Of a stretch of 64,000 nt of DNA, positions 36,123 to 43,213 are shown one piece after another. The notes beneath the pieces are model-generated. The model searched no databases, was not told where the DNA came from, and saw nothing but the letters and a program-made list of their open reading frames with translations. The DNA is taken from assembly GCF_018881795.1 (NCBI RefSeq), contig NZ_JACVPQ010000001.1:219106-283105 (forward strand). The letters run 5' to 3'. Each line of letters begins with the position of its first letter. Positions within the stretch are counted from its first letter, which is position 1. This stretch comes from Polynucleobacter sp. MWH-Jannik1A5. GTDB lineage: Bacteria > Pseudomonadota > Gammaproteobacteria > Burkholderiales > Burkholderiaceae. The position numbers and the translations under genes were made by a program.

Positions 36123-37055
36123 TTACAGCGCGAAGAACTGCCCTACTTCTAAATTCAATTCTTTGGCTAGTTCAGCGCCAGTAACTTTGCCTGCAGCACC
36201 CTTAGCCTTGAGCACTTCAATCTGCCCGCCATGGCAGGTGATGAAGAATGAATCTAAGGTGATCTGTATGACTTCACCTGGCTTGCCTTTAACGGCACCA
36301 AAAGTGGCTGCCACGTGTTTATGACAATCGTAGATCTGCACTTTTTGCTCACCAAACTTCGTCCACGCACCTGGCGCAGGATTGCATGCACGAATCAGGT
36401 TATAGATTTGACTGATATGTGTCGCCCAATGAATCTGCGCAGCATTCGCATCAAACCAACCTTCATAGTTAGCTTGTGATTCATCTTGAACAACTTCTTG
36501 ATGCTTGCCTGCAACCACTAAGTCGGCAGCTTCAAGCAAAGCCTTGACACCGATTGGAAATAAATGATCAAAGTAGATTTTTCCTAAGGTGTCATTAGGT
36601 CCAATAACTACTTCTTTTTGCAAAATCACTTCGCCTTCATCTAAACCATCGGATGGACGGAAGATTGTTAAACCCGTTTTTTCCTCACCTAATGCAATCG
36701 CCCAATTGATGGCGCTTGGGCCACGGTACTTGGGGAGCAAAGAGGGATGATATTGAATAGTGCCATGCTTTGGGATCTTTACGAGTTCTTGTGGCACAAA
36801 TTGCAATACATAAGCCATCACACAGATGTCGGCATTGCTATCAATCATGGCTTGAGCGGCTTCAGGCCCCTTCAGAGAGGCGAACTGCAAGGGGTTTAAG
36901 CCCCTTGCTAGCGCAGCTTCTTTTAAGACTTCCGGTTTGCTTGATTTGGGATTATCAGGTGGGCAGAAAACGGCAACCACTTCATCGCCGCGATCCAAAA
37001 AAGCTTCTAATGCCGCTTTACCAAAATCCGCACTCCCAATCAAAGCAACCCGCAT
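36123..37055 (-). CDS. Formyltransferase, like the 10-formyltetrahydrofolate hydrolase domain of ALDH1L1
   Basis: 310 residues. The N-terminal formyltransferase fold (MRVALIGSADFGKAALEAFL) carries the catalytic histidine in YHPSLLPKYRGPSAINWA (His103) and aspartate in SDGLDEGE (Asp139). The C-terminal Fmt-type domain includes YEGWFDANAAQIHWATH and IRACNPAPGAWTKF. Spacing and wording follow the N-terminal domain of eukaryotic 10-formyl-THF dehydrogenase (as I recall, His106 and Asp142) more closely than methionyl-tRNA formyltransferase. A role in moving or releasing a formyl group is likely. It follows frc1 with a one-base gap, in a locus with oxalyl-CoA decarboxylase, so a link to formyl-CoA or C1-folate is inferred. 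Confidence 0.82.
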   Translation of the reverse strand: MRVALIGSADFGKAALEAFLDRGDEVVAVFCPPDNPKSSKPEVLKEAALARGLNPLQFASLKGPEAAQAMIDSNADICVMAYVLQFVPQELVKIPKHGTIQYHPSLLPKYRGPSAINWAIALGEEKTGLTIFRPSDGLDEGEVILQKEVVIGPNDTLGKIYFDHLFPIGVKALLEAADLVVAGKHQEVVQDESQANYEGWFDANAAQIHWATHISQIYNLIRACNPAPGAWTKFGEQKVQIYDCHKHVAATFGAVKGKPGEVIQITLDSFFITCHGGQIEVLKAKGAAGKVTGAELAKELNLEVGQFFAL

Positions 37056-37056
37056 C

Positions 37057-38304
37057 TTAGATCACCTTATCGTGACGTAATGAGATCAACTCATCTGTGG
37101 AGTAACCCAACTCATGGAGAATCTCATCAGTGTGCTCACCAAGCAATGGTGAACGAGTCACTTCTGTTGGGCTATCAGACATCTTGATTGGGTTACCAAC
37201 AGTGAGGTACTTTCCGCGAATCGGGTGATCAACTTCAACCACGGTTCCAGTAGCACGCAATGCAGGCTCTTCAGCGATTTCTTTCATAGACAAAATTGGA
37301 CCGCATGGGATGTCATATTTATTCAAGACATCCATGACTTCAAACTTAGTCATCGTCATGGTCCACTTTTCTATCTCGCCAAAAATTTCCATGAGGTGCG
37401 GCAAGCGCGCCATTGGAGACGCAAAACGCACGTCAGTAATCCAATCTTCACGGCCGATTACTTTGCAAATTGCTTCCCAAACTGGGGCCTGAACGATCAC
37501 ATACATGTATGCATTTGGGTCAGTTTCCCAGCCCTTACATTTAACAATCCAACCAGGCTGACCACCGCCAGAGGCATTGCCTGCGCGGGGTACAGAGTCG
37601 CCAAACTCACCGTTCGGGAACTGTGGATACTCTTGCATCAAGCCAACACGCTCAAGGCGTTGCTGGTCGCGCAACTTCACACGGCACAAGTTCAATACTG
37701 CATCTTGCATCGCCGCCAATACTTTCTGACCACGGCCAGAATGAGTGCGTTGATACAAGGCAGTCACGATACCTAATGCCAAGTGCAAACCTGTTCCGCT
37801 GTCACCGATTTGTGCACCAGTAACCATTGGAGGGCCATCATCAAAACCAGTAGTAGATGCAGAACCACCTGCGCATTGCGCTACGTTTTCATATACCTTG
37901 CAATCTTCATATGGACCAGGACCAAAACCTTTTACTGAAGCCATGATCATCATTGGGTTGAGCTCTTGAATACGCTCCCAAGAAAATCCCATACGATCGA
38001 GTGCGCCTGGCGCAAAGTTCTCTACTAGAACGTCACACTCTTTAATCAGACGCTCAAGAATTTCTTTGCCTTTTTGGGTTTTAGTATTCACGGTAATAGA
38101 ACGCTTGTTATGGTTCAACATCGTGAAGTACAAACTGTCTGCATCAGGGATATCGCGCAACTGACCGCGTGTTGCATCTCCTTCGCCAGATTTTTCTACT
38201 TTGATTACGTCCGCACCAAACCAAGCCAGTAACTGAGTACAGGTTGGGCCTGATTGAACGTGCGTAAAGTCGAGGATTTTGACCCCTTCTAGTGCTTTTG
38301 CCAT
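37057..38304 (-). CDS. CoA-transferase family III, formyl-CoA transferase paralogue 1
   Basis: 415 residues, class III CoA-transferase. The nucleophilic aspartate is present (Asp168 in [11 protein letters not shown]), and the sequence is strongly like formyl-CoA:oxalate CoA-transferase throughout. It differs from paralogue 2 in the active site: the glycine loop reads SGGGQ (residues 245-249) where the partner and typical Frc have GGGGQ, and GDSN becomes GDSG after the aspartate. It may use another acceptor or have altered kinetics; this is inference. It is transcribed with the formyltransferase gene (one-base gap). A 17-base perfect palindrome lies 76 bases upstream. Confidence 0.85.
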   Translation of the reverse strand: MAKALEGVKILDFTHVQSGPTCTQLLAWFGADVIKVEKSGEGDATRGQLRDIPDADSLYFTMLNHNKRSITVNTKTQKGKEILERLIKECDVLVENFAPGALDRMGFSWERIQELNPMMIMASVKGFGPGPYEDCKVYENVAQCAGGSASTTGFDDGPPMVTGAQIGDSGTGLHLALGIVTALYQRTHSGRGQKVLAAMQDAVLNLCRVKLRDQQRLERVGLMQEYPQFPNGEFGDSVPRAGNASGGGQPGWIVKCKGWETDPNAYMYVIVQAPVWEAICKVIGREDWITDVRFASPMARLPHLMEIFGEIEKWTMTMTKFEVMDVLNKYDIPCGPILSMKEIAEEPALRATGTVVEVDHPIRGKYLTVGNPIKMSDSPTEVTRSPLLGEHTDEILHELGYSTDELISLRHDKVI

Positions 38305-38379
38305 GATTTAAGTCCTAATAAGAATGAAAATTTTGAATTGAGGCAATTTTACCAGCGGGAAATAGGGAAAATTGATGCA

Positions 38380-38396
38380 TGCCCAATATTTGGGCA
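38380..38396. promoter_or_regulatory. 17-base palindrome upstream of formyl-CoA transferase paralogue 1
   Basis: TGCCCAA-TAT-TTGGGCA is a perfect inverted repeat (seven-base arms, three-base centre) in the gap between the PAS gene's end and the frc1 start. It has no T-run on either side, so a terminator is unlikely. A protein-binding operator for the frc1-formyltransferase unit is the simplest reading. Confidence 0.45.
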
Positions 38397-38444
38397 CAAC
38401 CCCCTTCTAAGCCTGTGTTGGCGTCACCATAGGCCTATATGCAG

Positions 38445-38873
38445 CTAAAACTGGGGATTTTCAAGATCGGAGAGTCGCTTTTTGAGGGCTCTTTCTTGGG
38501 CAAAGCGTTCGGTTTCATCACGGACGATGGCTACCACCCCATTGGCCTTACCAGAGGCGTCAAATAGCATTCCGACAGTAAAGGCAATCGACAGCATGCT
38601 GCCATCTTTATGTTTGGCAGGCACTTTCAATAGAGATGTTCCATACCGAGTTTTACCCGTCTCCATGGAATGGCTGTAACCGTCATTGTGTTTTTGCCGT
38701 TGGCGTTCGGGGACAATGAGATCCAATGTATTACCTAGCGCTTCCCCCTCGGAGTAACCAAAGATGCGAGTGGCTGCCGGATTCCAAAGCACAATCTTTT
38801 CATGAGCATCAGCCACGATGATGGCATCACCGACACACTCTATTAGTTGGTGCAAATCAATATTTGTCTTCAT
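38445..38873 (-). CDS. Single PAS-domain sensor protein
   Basis: 142 residues, almost entirely one PAS domain with its PAC tail: LHQLIECVGDAIIVADAHEKIVLWNPAATRIFGYSEGEALG (about residues 7-47), then LKVPAKHKDGSMLSIAFTVGML and VAIVRDETERF. There is no kinase, GGDEF, HTH or methyl-accepting part, so the output is unknown; it may act by binding a partner. It lies between the two frc paralogues on the same strand, but a terminator just upstream (38891-38916) separates it from the oxc-frc2 transcript. It has no good ribosome binding site. Confidence 0.85.
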   Translation of the reverse strand: MKTNIDLHQLIECVGDAIIVADAHEKIVLWNPAATRIFGYSEGEALGNTLDLIVPERQRQKHNDGYSHSMETGKTRYGTSLLKVPAKHKDGSMLSIAFTVGMLFDASGKANGVVAIVRDETERFAQERALKKRLSDLENPQF

Positions 38874-38890
38874 ATGGCCAGTCTATAGAA

Positions 38891-38916
38891 TAAAAAAGGC
38901 GCTCACAAGGAGCGCC
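38891..38916 (-). terminator. Intrinsic terminator after formyl-CoA transferase paralogue 2
   Basis: GGCGCTC (38898-38904) and GAGCGCC (38910-38916) pair around ACAAG. On the minus strand the stem is followed by TTTTTTA (38897-38891). It lies 37 bases beyond the frc2 stop and ends the oxc-frc2 transcript before the PAS gene. Confidence 0.88.
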
Positions 38917-38952
38917 CTAAAGTAACTGCAATTAAGCAGATAATTATTTTTA

Positions 38953-40203
38953 TTAAACCGCTTTAGCTGAGTGTAGCTTTGCAATATCGTCAGCGTTGTA
39001 GCCAAGATCAGCCAACACTTCATCGGTGTGCTCACCCAATACTGGAGATGGCTTCACTTCAATTTCCAAATCAGAGAACTTGATTGGGCTACCGATTGTC
39101 AAATATTTACCACGTACTTTGTGGTCAACTTCAACGATAGAACCGCTCTTACGCAAGTCTGGTGAAGCAGCCAATTCTTTCATAGAGAGAACTGGAGCAC
39201 ATGGAATATCGAACTTGCGGAGGATGTCCACAGCTTCGTACTTAGTCTTGTCTTTGAGCCAGTCTTCGATAGTTGCGAAGATGTCAAAAATCTTGTCTTG
39301 ACGAGCTTCAGCAGTCATGTACGCTGGATCAGTTGCCCACTCTGGCTTGCCCAAAGCTTTGGTAATTGGCTCCCAAGCGTGACCTTGAATTGTGAAGTAG
39401 ATGTATGCGTTTGGATCTGTTTCCCAACCCTTACACTTCAACACCCAACCTGGCTGACCGCCACCACCAGCGTTACCGCCGCGTGGAACTACGTCAGTGA
39501 AGGAACCGTGTGGGTACTGTGGATACTCTTCCAAGTAGCCAACTTTGTCCAAACGTTGTTGATCGCGCAATTTCACACGGCACAAGTTCAATACAGCGTC
39601 TTGCATTGAGCAAGATACTTTTTGACCTTTGCCAGTTTTTTGACGCTGCATCAATGCAGTCAAGATGCCAATTGCCAAGTGCATACCAGTATTAGAGTCG
39701 CCCAAAGCAGCAGCAGAAACTGTAGGAGGACCATCCCAGAAACCAGTAGTAGAAGCAGCGCCACCAGCGCACTGAGCAACGTTCTCATACACTTTTAAAT
39801 CTTCATATGAGTGGCCATCACTAAAGCCCTTAACAGAAGCTAGAATCATTTTTGGATTCAACTCTTGAATACGCTTCCATGAGAAGCCCATACGGTCTAA
39901 TGCGCCTGGGCCAAAGTTCTCAACCATTACGTCAGAAACCTTGATCATCTTCTCTAACACTTCCTTACCTTCTGGAGTCTTAGTGTCCAAAGTCAAAGAA
40001 CGCTTATTGCCGTTGAGCATTGTGAAGTACAAAGCATCTGCACCAGGCACGTCACGCAATTGGCTACGTGTAACGTCACCAGAGCCTGGACGCTCAACCT
40101 TAATAACGTCTGCGCCATAAAAGCCCAATAACTGAGTACATGCAGGACCTGCTTGTACGTGTGTGAAGTCAATAATGCGAATACCGTCTAATGGTTTAGT
40201 CAT
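38953..40203 (-). CDS. frc: Formyl-CoA:oxalate CoA-transferase
   Basis: 416 residues, class III CoA-transferase. It moves CoA from formyl-CoA to oxalate, giving oxalyl-CoA for the decarboxylase coded just upstream. The nucleophile Asp169 lies in [11 protein letters not shown] and the flexible tetraglycine loop GGGGQ (246-250) is intact. The run [29 protein letters not shown] is close to E. coli YfdW. The ATG has an AAGGAG site. It follows oxc by 49 bases, and a strong terminator closes the two-gene unit. Confidence 0.94.
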   Translation of the reverse strand: MTKPLDGIRIIDFTHVQAGPACTQLLGFYGADVIKVERPGSGDVTRSQLRDVPGADALYFTMLNGNKRSLTLDTKTPEGKEVLEKMIKVSDVMVENFGPGALDRMGFSWKRIQELNPKMILASVKGFSDGHSYEDLKVYENVAQCAGGAASTTGFWDGPPTVSAAALGDSNTGMHLAIGILTALMQRQKTGKGQKVSCSMQDAVLNLCRVKLRDQQRLDKVGYLEEYPQYPHGSFTDVVPRGGNAGGGGQPGWVLKCKGWETDPNAYIYFTIQGHAWEPITKALGKPEWATDPAYMTAEARQDKIFDIFATIEDWLKDKTKYEAVDILRKFDIPCAPVLSMKELAASPDLRKSGSIVEVDHKVRGKYLTIGSPIKFSDLEIEVKPSPVLGEHTDEVLADLGYNADDIAKLHSAKAV

Positions 40204-40252
40204 GTTTGTTTCTCCTTAAGTCTTTCTTGTTTGCTTCTAAATTTATCTTGGA

Positions 40253-41962
40253 TTACTTCTTAGCAGCTGCTGTGGATGGGTTTAAGTTTGTTAAACGTCC
40301 ACTCTCAGTACCTGCAGTTTCATCAATAACAGCATTGATGAGGGCTGGTTTACCGGCAGCAATCGCTTCTGTTAACGCTGCTTCTAATTCTGCTGGAGTA
40401 GTTACGTAGTAACCAACACCACCAAACGCTTCAATCATCTTGTCGTAACGAGCATCTTTAACGAATACTGTTGGCGCAACATCAGCACCGCCAGTTGGAT
40501 TCACATCAGTACCGCGGTATACGCCGTTGTTATTAAAGATAACAGTAGTGATCGGCAAGTTATAACGGCAAACGGTTTCCAATTCCATGCCGCTGAAACC
40601 AAACGCGCTATCACCCTCAACCGCTACAGTTGGCAAGCCGCTGGTTACAGCAGCACCAATGGCATAACCCATACCGATACCCATAATTCCCCAGGTGCCT
40701 GAGTCAAAGCGCTTGCGTGGCTTGTACATATCTACGATTGCACGGCAATAGTCGAGTGTATTTGCGCCTTCGTTTACCAAGTTCACATCTGGGTTCTTCT
40801 TGATCACATCACGAATTACACGCAATGCGCCATGGAAGTTCATTGGGTTAGCTTCTTTAGCTAATGTCTCCGCCATCTTGGCTGTGTTCTTATCTTTCTT
40901 CTCGGTAATGGCAGCAATCCATTCAGCGCTTGGCTTAGGAACAGCAGCAATACCCTTCAAGAGTTCGCTCACGCAAGAGCCGATATCACCAATCAATGGA
41001 GCAGCGATTTGTACGTTGCTATCCACTTCGTTTGCTTGAATATCGATTTGGATAAATTTCTTAGGATCTTTACCCCAAGTTTTACCTTTACCGTGTGCCA
41101 ACAACCAGTTCAAACGCGCACCAACTAACATCACAGCATCAGCTTCAGCTAATACAAATGAACGTGCTGCAGAAGCAGATTGTGGGTGGTTGTCTGGCAA
41201 TAAACCTTTAGCCATAGACATTGGCAAATATGGGATGCCAGATTTTTCGATCAAATCACGAATCTCTTTGTCAGCTTGCGCATAAGCAGCGCCCTTACCC
41301 AAGAGAATCAATGGACGTTTAGCGCCTTTCAATACATCCAATGCACGAGCAACTGCATCAGCTGCAGGGATTTGACGTGGAACTGGATCGATTACCTTGA
41401 AGATGGATTTCTTGGCCTCTTCAACAGGCATTGTTTGCGCGAGTAACTGGGCTGGCAAGTCCAAATAAACACCGCCTGGACGACCAGAAACTGCAGCACG
41501 AATTGCGCGAGCAAAACCGATGCCGATATCTTCAATGTGATTAATACGATATGCAGCTTTGCAATATGGCTTAGCTGCATTGAGCTGATCCATCTCTTCG
41601 TAGTCACCTTGTTGCAAGTCAACGATTTCACGCTCACTTGAACCAGAGATCAAAATCATTGGGAAACAGTTCACAGTTGCGTTAGCCAGTGCTGTCAAAC
41701 CGTTCAAGAAACCAGGAGCAGAAACCGTCATGCAAATACCTGGCTTTTGGGTCATGTAACCAGCAATCGCGGCAGCATTACCTGCGTGCTGCTCATGACG
41801 GAAACCAATAAAACGCAAACCTTCAGCCTGGGCTAAACGACATAAGTCAGTAATTGGAATACCAACCAGACCGAAAATCGTATCGAGGTCGTTTGCCTTC
41901 AAGGCATCAATGACGAGATGGAAGCCATCCGTTAACTGTGTGTTTTGATTATCTGTAGTCAT
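40253..41962 (-). CDS. oxc: Oxalyl-CoA decarboxylase
   Basis: 569 residues, thiamine-diphosphate enzyme. It decarboxylates oxalyl-CoA to formyl-CoA and CO2. The catalytic glutamate region is [18 protein letters not shown] (about residues 53-70), and the ThDP/Mg motif is [31 protein letters not shown] (about 467-497). The overall pattern, including [16 protein letters not shown], is that of Oxc rather than acetolactate synthase. With frc downstream this makes a complete oxalate cycle. The 203-base gap upstream contains an FNR-type palindrome and a second 14-base palindrome, and then the Crp/Fnr gene. Confidence 0.95.
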   Translation of the reverse strand: MTTDNQNTQLTDGFHLVIDALKANDLDTIFGLVGIPITDLCRLAQAEGLRFIGFRHEQHAGNAAAIAGYMTQKPGICMTVSAPGFLNGLTALANATVNCFPMILISGSSEREIVDLQQGDYEEMDQLNAAKPYCKAAYRINHIEDIGIGFARAIRAAVSGRPGGVYLDLPAQLLAQTMPVEEAKKSIFKVIDPVPRQIPAADAVARALDVLKGAKRPLILLGKGAAYAQADKEIRDLIEKSGIPYLPMSMAKGLLPDNHPQSASAARSFVLAEADAVMLVGARLNWLLAHGKGKTWGKDPKKFIQIDIQANEVDSNVQIAAPLIGDIGSCVSELLKGIAAVPKPSAEWIAAITEKKDKNTAKMAETLAKEANPMNFHGALRVIRDVIKKNPDVNLVNEGANTLDYCRAIVDMYKPRKRFDSGTWGIMGIGMGYAIGAAVTSGLPTVAVEGDSAFGFSGMELETVCRYNLPITTVIFNNNGVYRGTDVNPTGGADVAPTVFVKDARYDKMIEAFGGVGYYVTTPAELEAALTEAIAAGKPALINAVIDETAGTESGRLTNLNPSTAAAKK

Positions 41963-42111
41963 AGAAATTTTTTAAGAATCGCAAATCACCCGGTAAGGGT
42001 AAAAGCAATTTAGCTCTCGCTAATGTCTCCAATTTAGTTATTAATCGCACTGCGAGATTTTTGACCCCGCTTAGGCTGAAATGAATATTAGGCTTGGGGA
42101 GGGGGTTCATC

Positions 42112-42127
42112 ATTGACTTCGGTCAAT
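42112..42127. promoter_or_regulatory. FNR/CRP-type palindrome in the oxc promoter region
   Basis: ATTGAC-TTCG-GTCAAT is a perfect 16-base inverted repeat of the TTGAY-N4-RTCAA form used by Fnr-type regulators. It lies 150 bases before the oxc ATG and 39 bases after the stop of the Crp/Fnr gene. That regulator's recognition helix has the Fnr-type E-T-x-S-R residues, which fit such half-sites. Confidence 0.6.
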
Positions 42128-42139
42128 TTCCCTCTAAAT

Positions 42140-42153
42140 CCTGTAATTACAGG
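42140..42153. promoter_or_regulatory. Second perfect palindrome in the oxc upstream gap
   Basis: CCTGTAATTACAGG is a 14-base perfect palindrome 12 bases from the FNR-like site and 12 bases from the stop of the Crp/Fnr gene. It is not followed by a T-run. It may be another operator, for example for a dimeric regulator; nothing in the sequence tells which. Confidence 0.4.
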
Positions 42154-42165
42154 AGGGGCGAGCGC

Positions 42166-42783
42166 CTATACAAAAAGCTCTTTGTGCTTCGTTTTGAGGC
42201 GGCTCAAGGTCTCTGGAGAAAGGTTCAGGTAGGCTGCCAGCTCTTTTTTAGGGAGGAGCTCAAATAAATCCTCGTATTTACGCAAGAAACGCTCTACCCG
42301 GCCTGGCGCATCCAGCATATGCAAGGTAATCGTGTGGGCCATGATTTCACTCATGAGGCGCATTACCTCAAACTCAAAGCTCTCTTTAAGAGGCTTGTGT
42401 TGATCCAGGAACTCTGCCCATTTTTTTAGGGGCATCCGGGCTACGCGCGCCTTGGTCACGCAGGCAATACTGTATGGGGCTGCCGTCTTTAGGCGCCAAG
42501 CGGCATAGCTGGTTTCAATATCTTTCTCGATGGCAAAACGCAGAATCATCTCTTTTGCATCGGCACTTGAAACAATGCGCTTCAGAATGCCATCCAAAAC
42601 AAAGTACTGCTCCATCTGATGGTCACCCTGGTGCAGCAAAATTTCAGATTTTTTGAGGTCGGAGATCTCTAAATGACGTTCTAACTCAGCCATTGCGGCC
42701 GGATCCAAGCTTTTTAAGACCGAGTTTTGGCTTAACTGCAGGCGAATCAGGTTCTTTTCGGGATGCTTATCTAATACGGTCAT
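42166..42783 (-). CDS. Crp/Fnr-family transcriptional regulator next to the oxalate genes
   Basis: 205 residues from the ATG at 42783 (a TTG lies one codon earlier). An N-terminal cyclic-nucleotide-binding-like beta-roll (about residues 20-120; ILLHQGDHQMEQYFVLDGIL) is followed by a dimer helix and a short winged HTH (ELAAYLNLSPETLSRLKTKHKELF). The recognition helix carries E-T-L-S-R, as in FNR. The four cysteines needed for an iron-sulfur cluster are missing, and I do not see a full cAMP-binding motif, so the signal is unknown. It is the likely regulator of oxc-frc. The protein ends soon after the recognition helix. Confidence 0.87.
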   Translation of the reverse strand: MTVLDKHPEKNLIRLQLSQNSVLKSLDPAAMAELERHLEISDLKKSEILLHQGDHQMEQYFVLDGILKRIVSSADAKEMILRFAIEKDIETSYAAWRLKTAAPYSIACVTKARVARMPLKKWAEFLDQHKPLKESFEFEVMRLMSEIMAHTITLHMLDAPGRVERFLRKYEDLFELLPKKELAAYLNLSPETLSRLKTKHKELFV

Positions 42784-42879
42784 CAATGCTTACTCCTAGA
42801 CCTCATATTGTAGGCTTTTTTGCCTTTTTAAGCCGGAATTTGGGTCTTAGACCCCATCAAATCAGCTAGAATAACGGGG

Positions 42880-43070
42880 TCGTGGTGCTTTATTGCAGTG
42901 CAATAAAGTTAAACGGGAAACACTAAACGTGTGCTGCCCCCGCAACGGTAGGTAAATGCGTCTTTATTAGTAAGTCAAAGACGTCAGGAATCTGACAAAG
43001 CCACTGTGCGCGTCAATCGCATGGGAAGGCCAGATTCTGATATTTACTAGCCCGGATACCGGCCAAGACA
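42880..43070 (+). ncRNA. Cobalamin riboswitch
   Basis: The gap before the TonB receptor gene contains the ordered B12-box elements: AAACGGGAAACA (about 42910), GTGCTGCCCCCGCAACGGTA (about 42931), GCCACTGTG (about 43000), CATGGGAAGGC (about 43020) and AGCCCGGATACCGGCC (about 43049). These match the conserved core of the AdoCbl riboswitch. The exact ends are estimates. It lies on the strand of the BtuB-like gene, 145 bases before its start, and should switch the gene off when cobalamin is plentiful. Confidence 0.95.
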
Positions 43071-43167
43071 GGTGGAATTTTGCGGACGGGGATCTTCGCG
43101 CGCCAATAATGCGCAATCCGCGCCTCATTGACGCCTGAGCTCCTGCACGTGAAATTCTGTTCGACCC

Positions 43168-43187
43168 AGCTAACGGGGAAGTTAGCT
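43168..43187 (+). promoter_or_regulatory. Hairpin between riboswitch and btuB start, possible expression platform
   Basis: AGCTAAC (43168-43174) and GTTAGCT (43181-43187) pair around GGGGAA, 26 bases before the btuB ATG. There is no T-run, so control of translation is more likely than termination. It could be the switch's output stem, but no pairing with the riboswitch core has been shown. Confidence 0.4.
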
Positions 43188-43213
43188 AGGTATTCGATAA
43201 CAGAAAGTATTTG

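Noticed and set aside
36123..37055. Calling the formyltransferase the genome's methionyl-tRNA formyltransferase (fmt)
   Set aside because: The active-site wording and domain pattern are closer to the ALDH1L1 N-terminal domain, and the neighbours are CoA-transferase genes rather than def or rsmB.
43071..43167. Intrinsic terminator between the cobalamin riboswitch and btuB
   Set aside because: GC-rich partial stems exist but none is followed by a T-run, so termination control is not supported.
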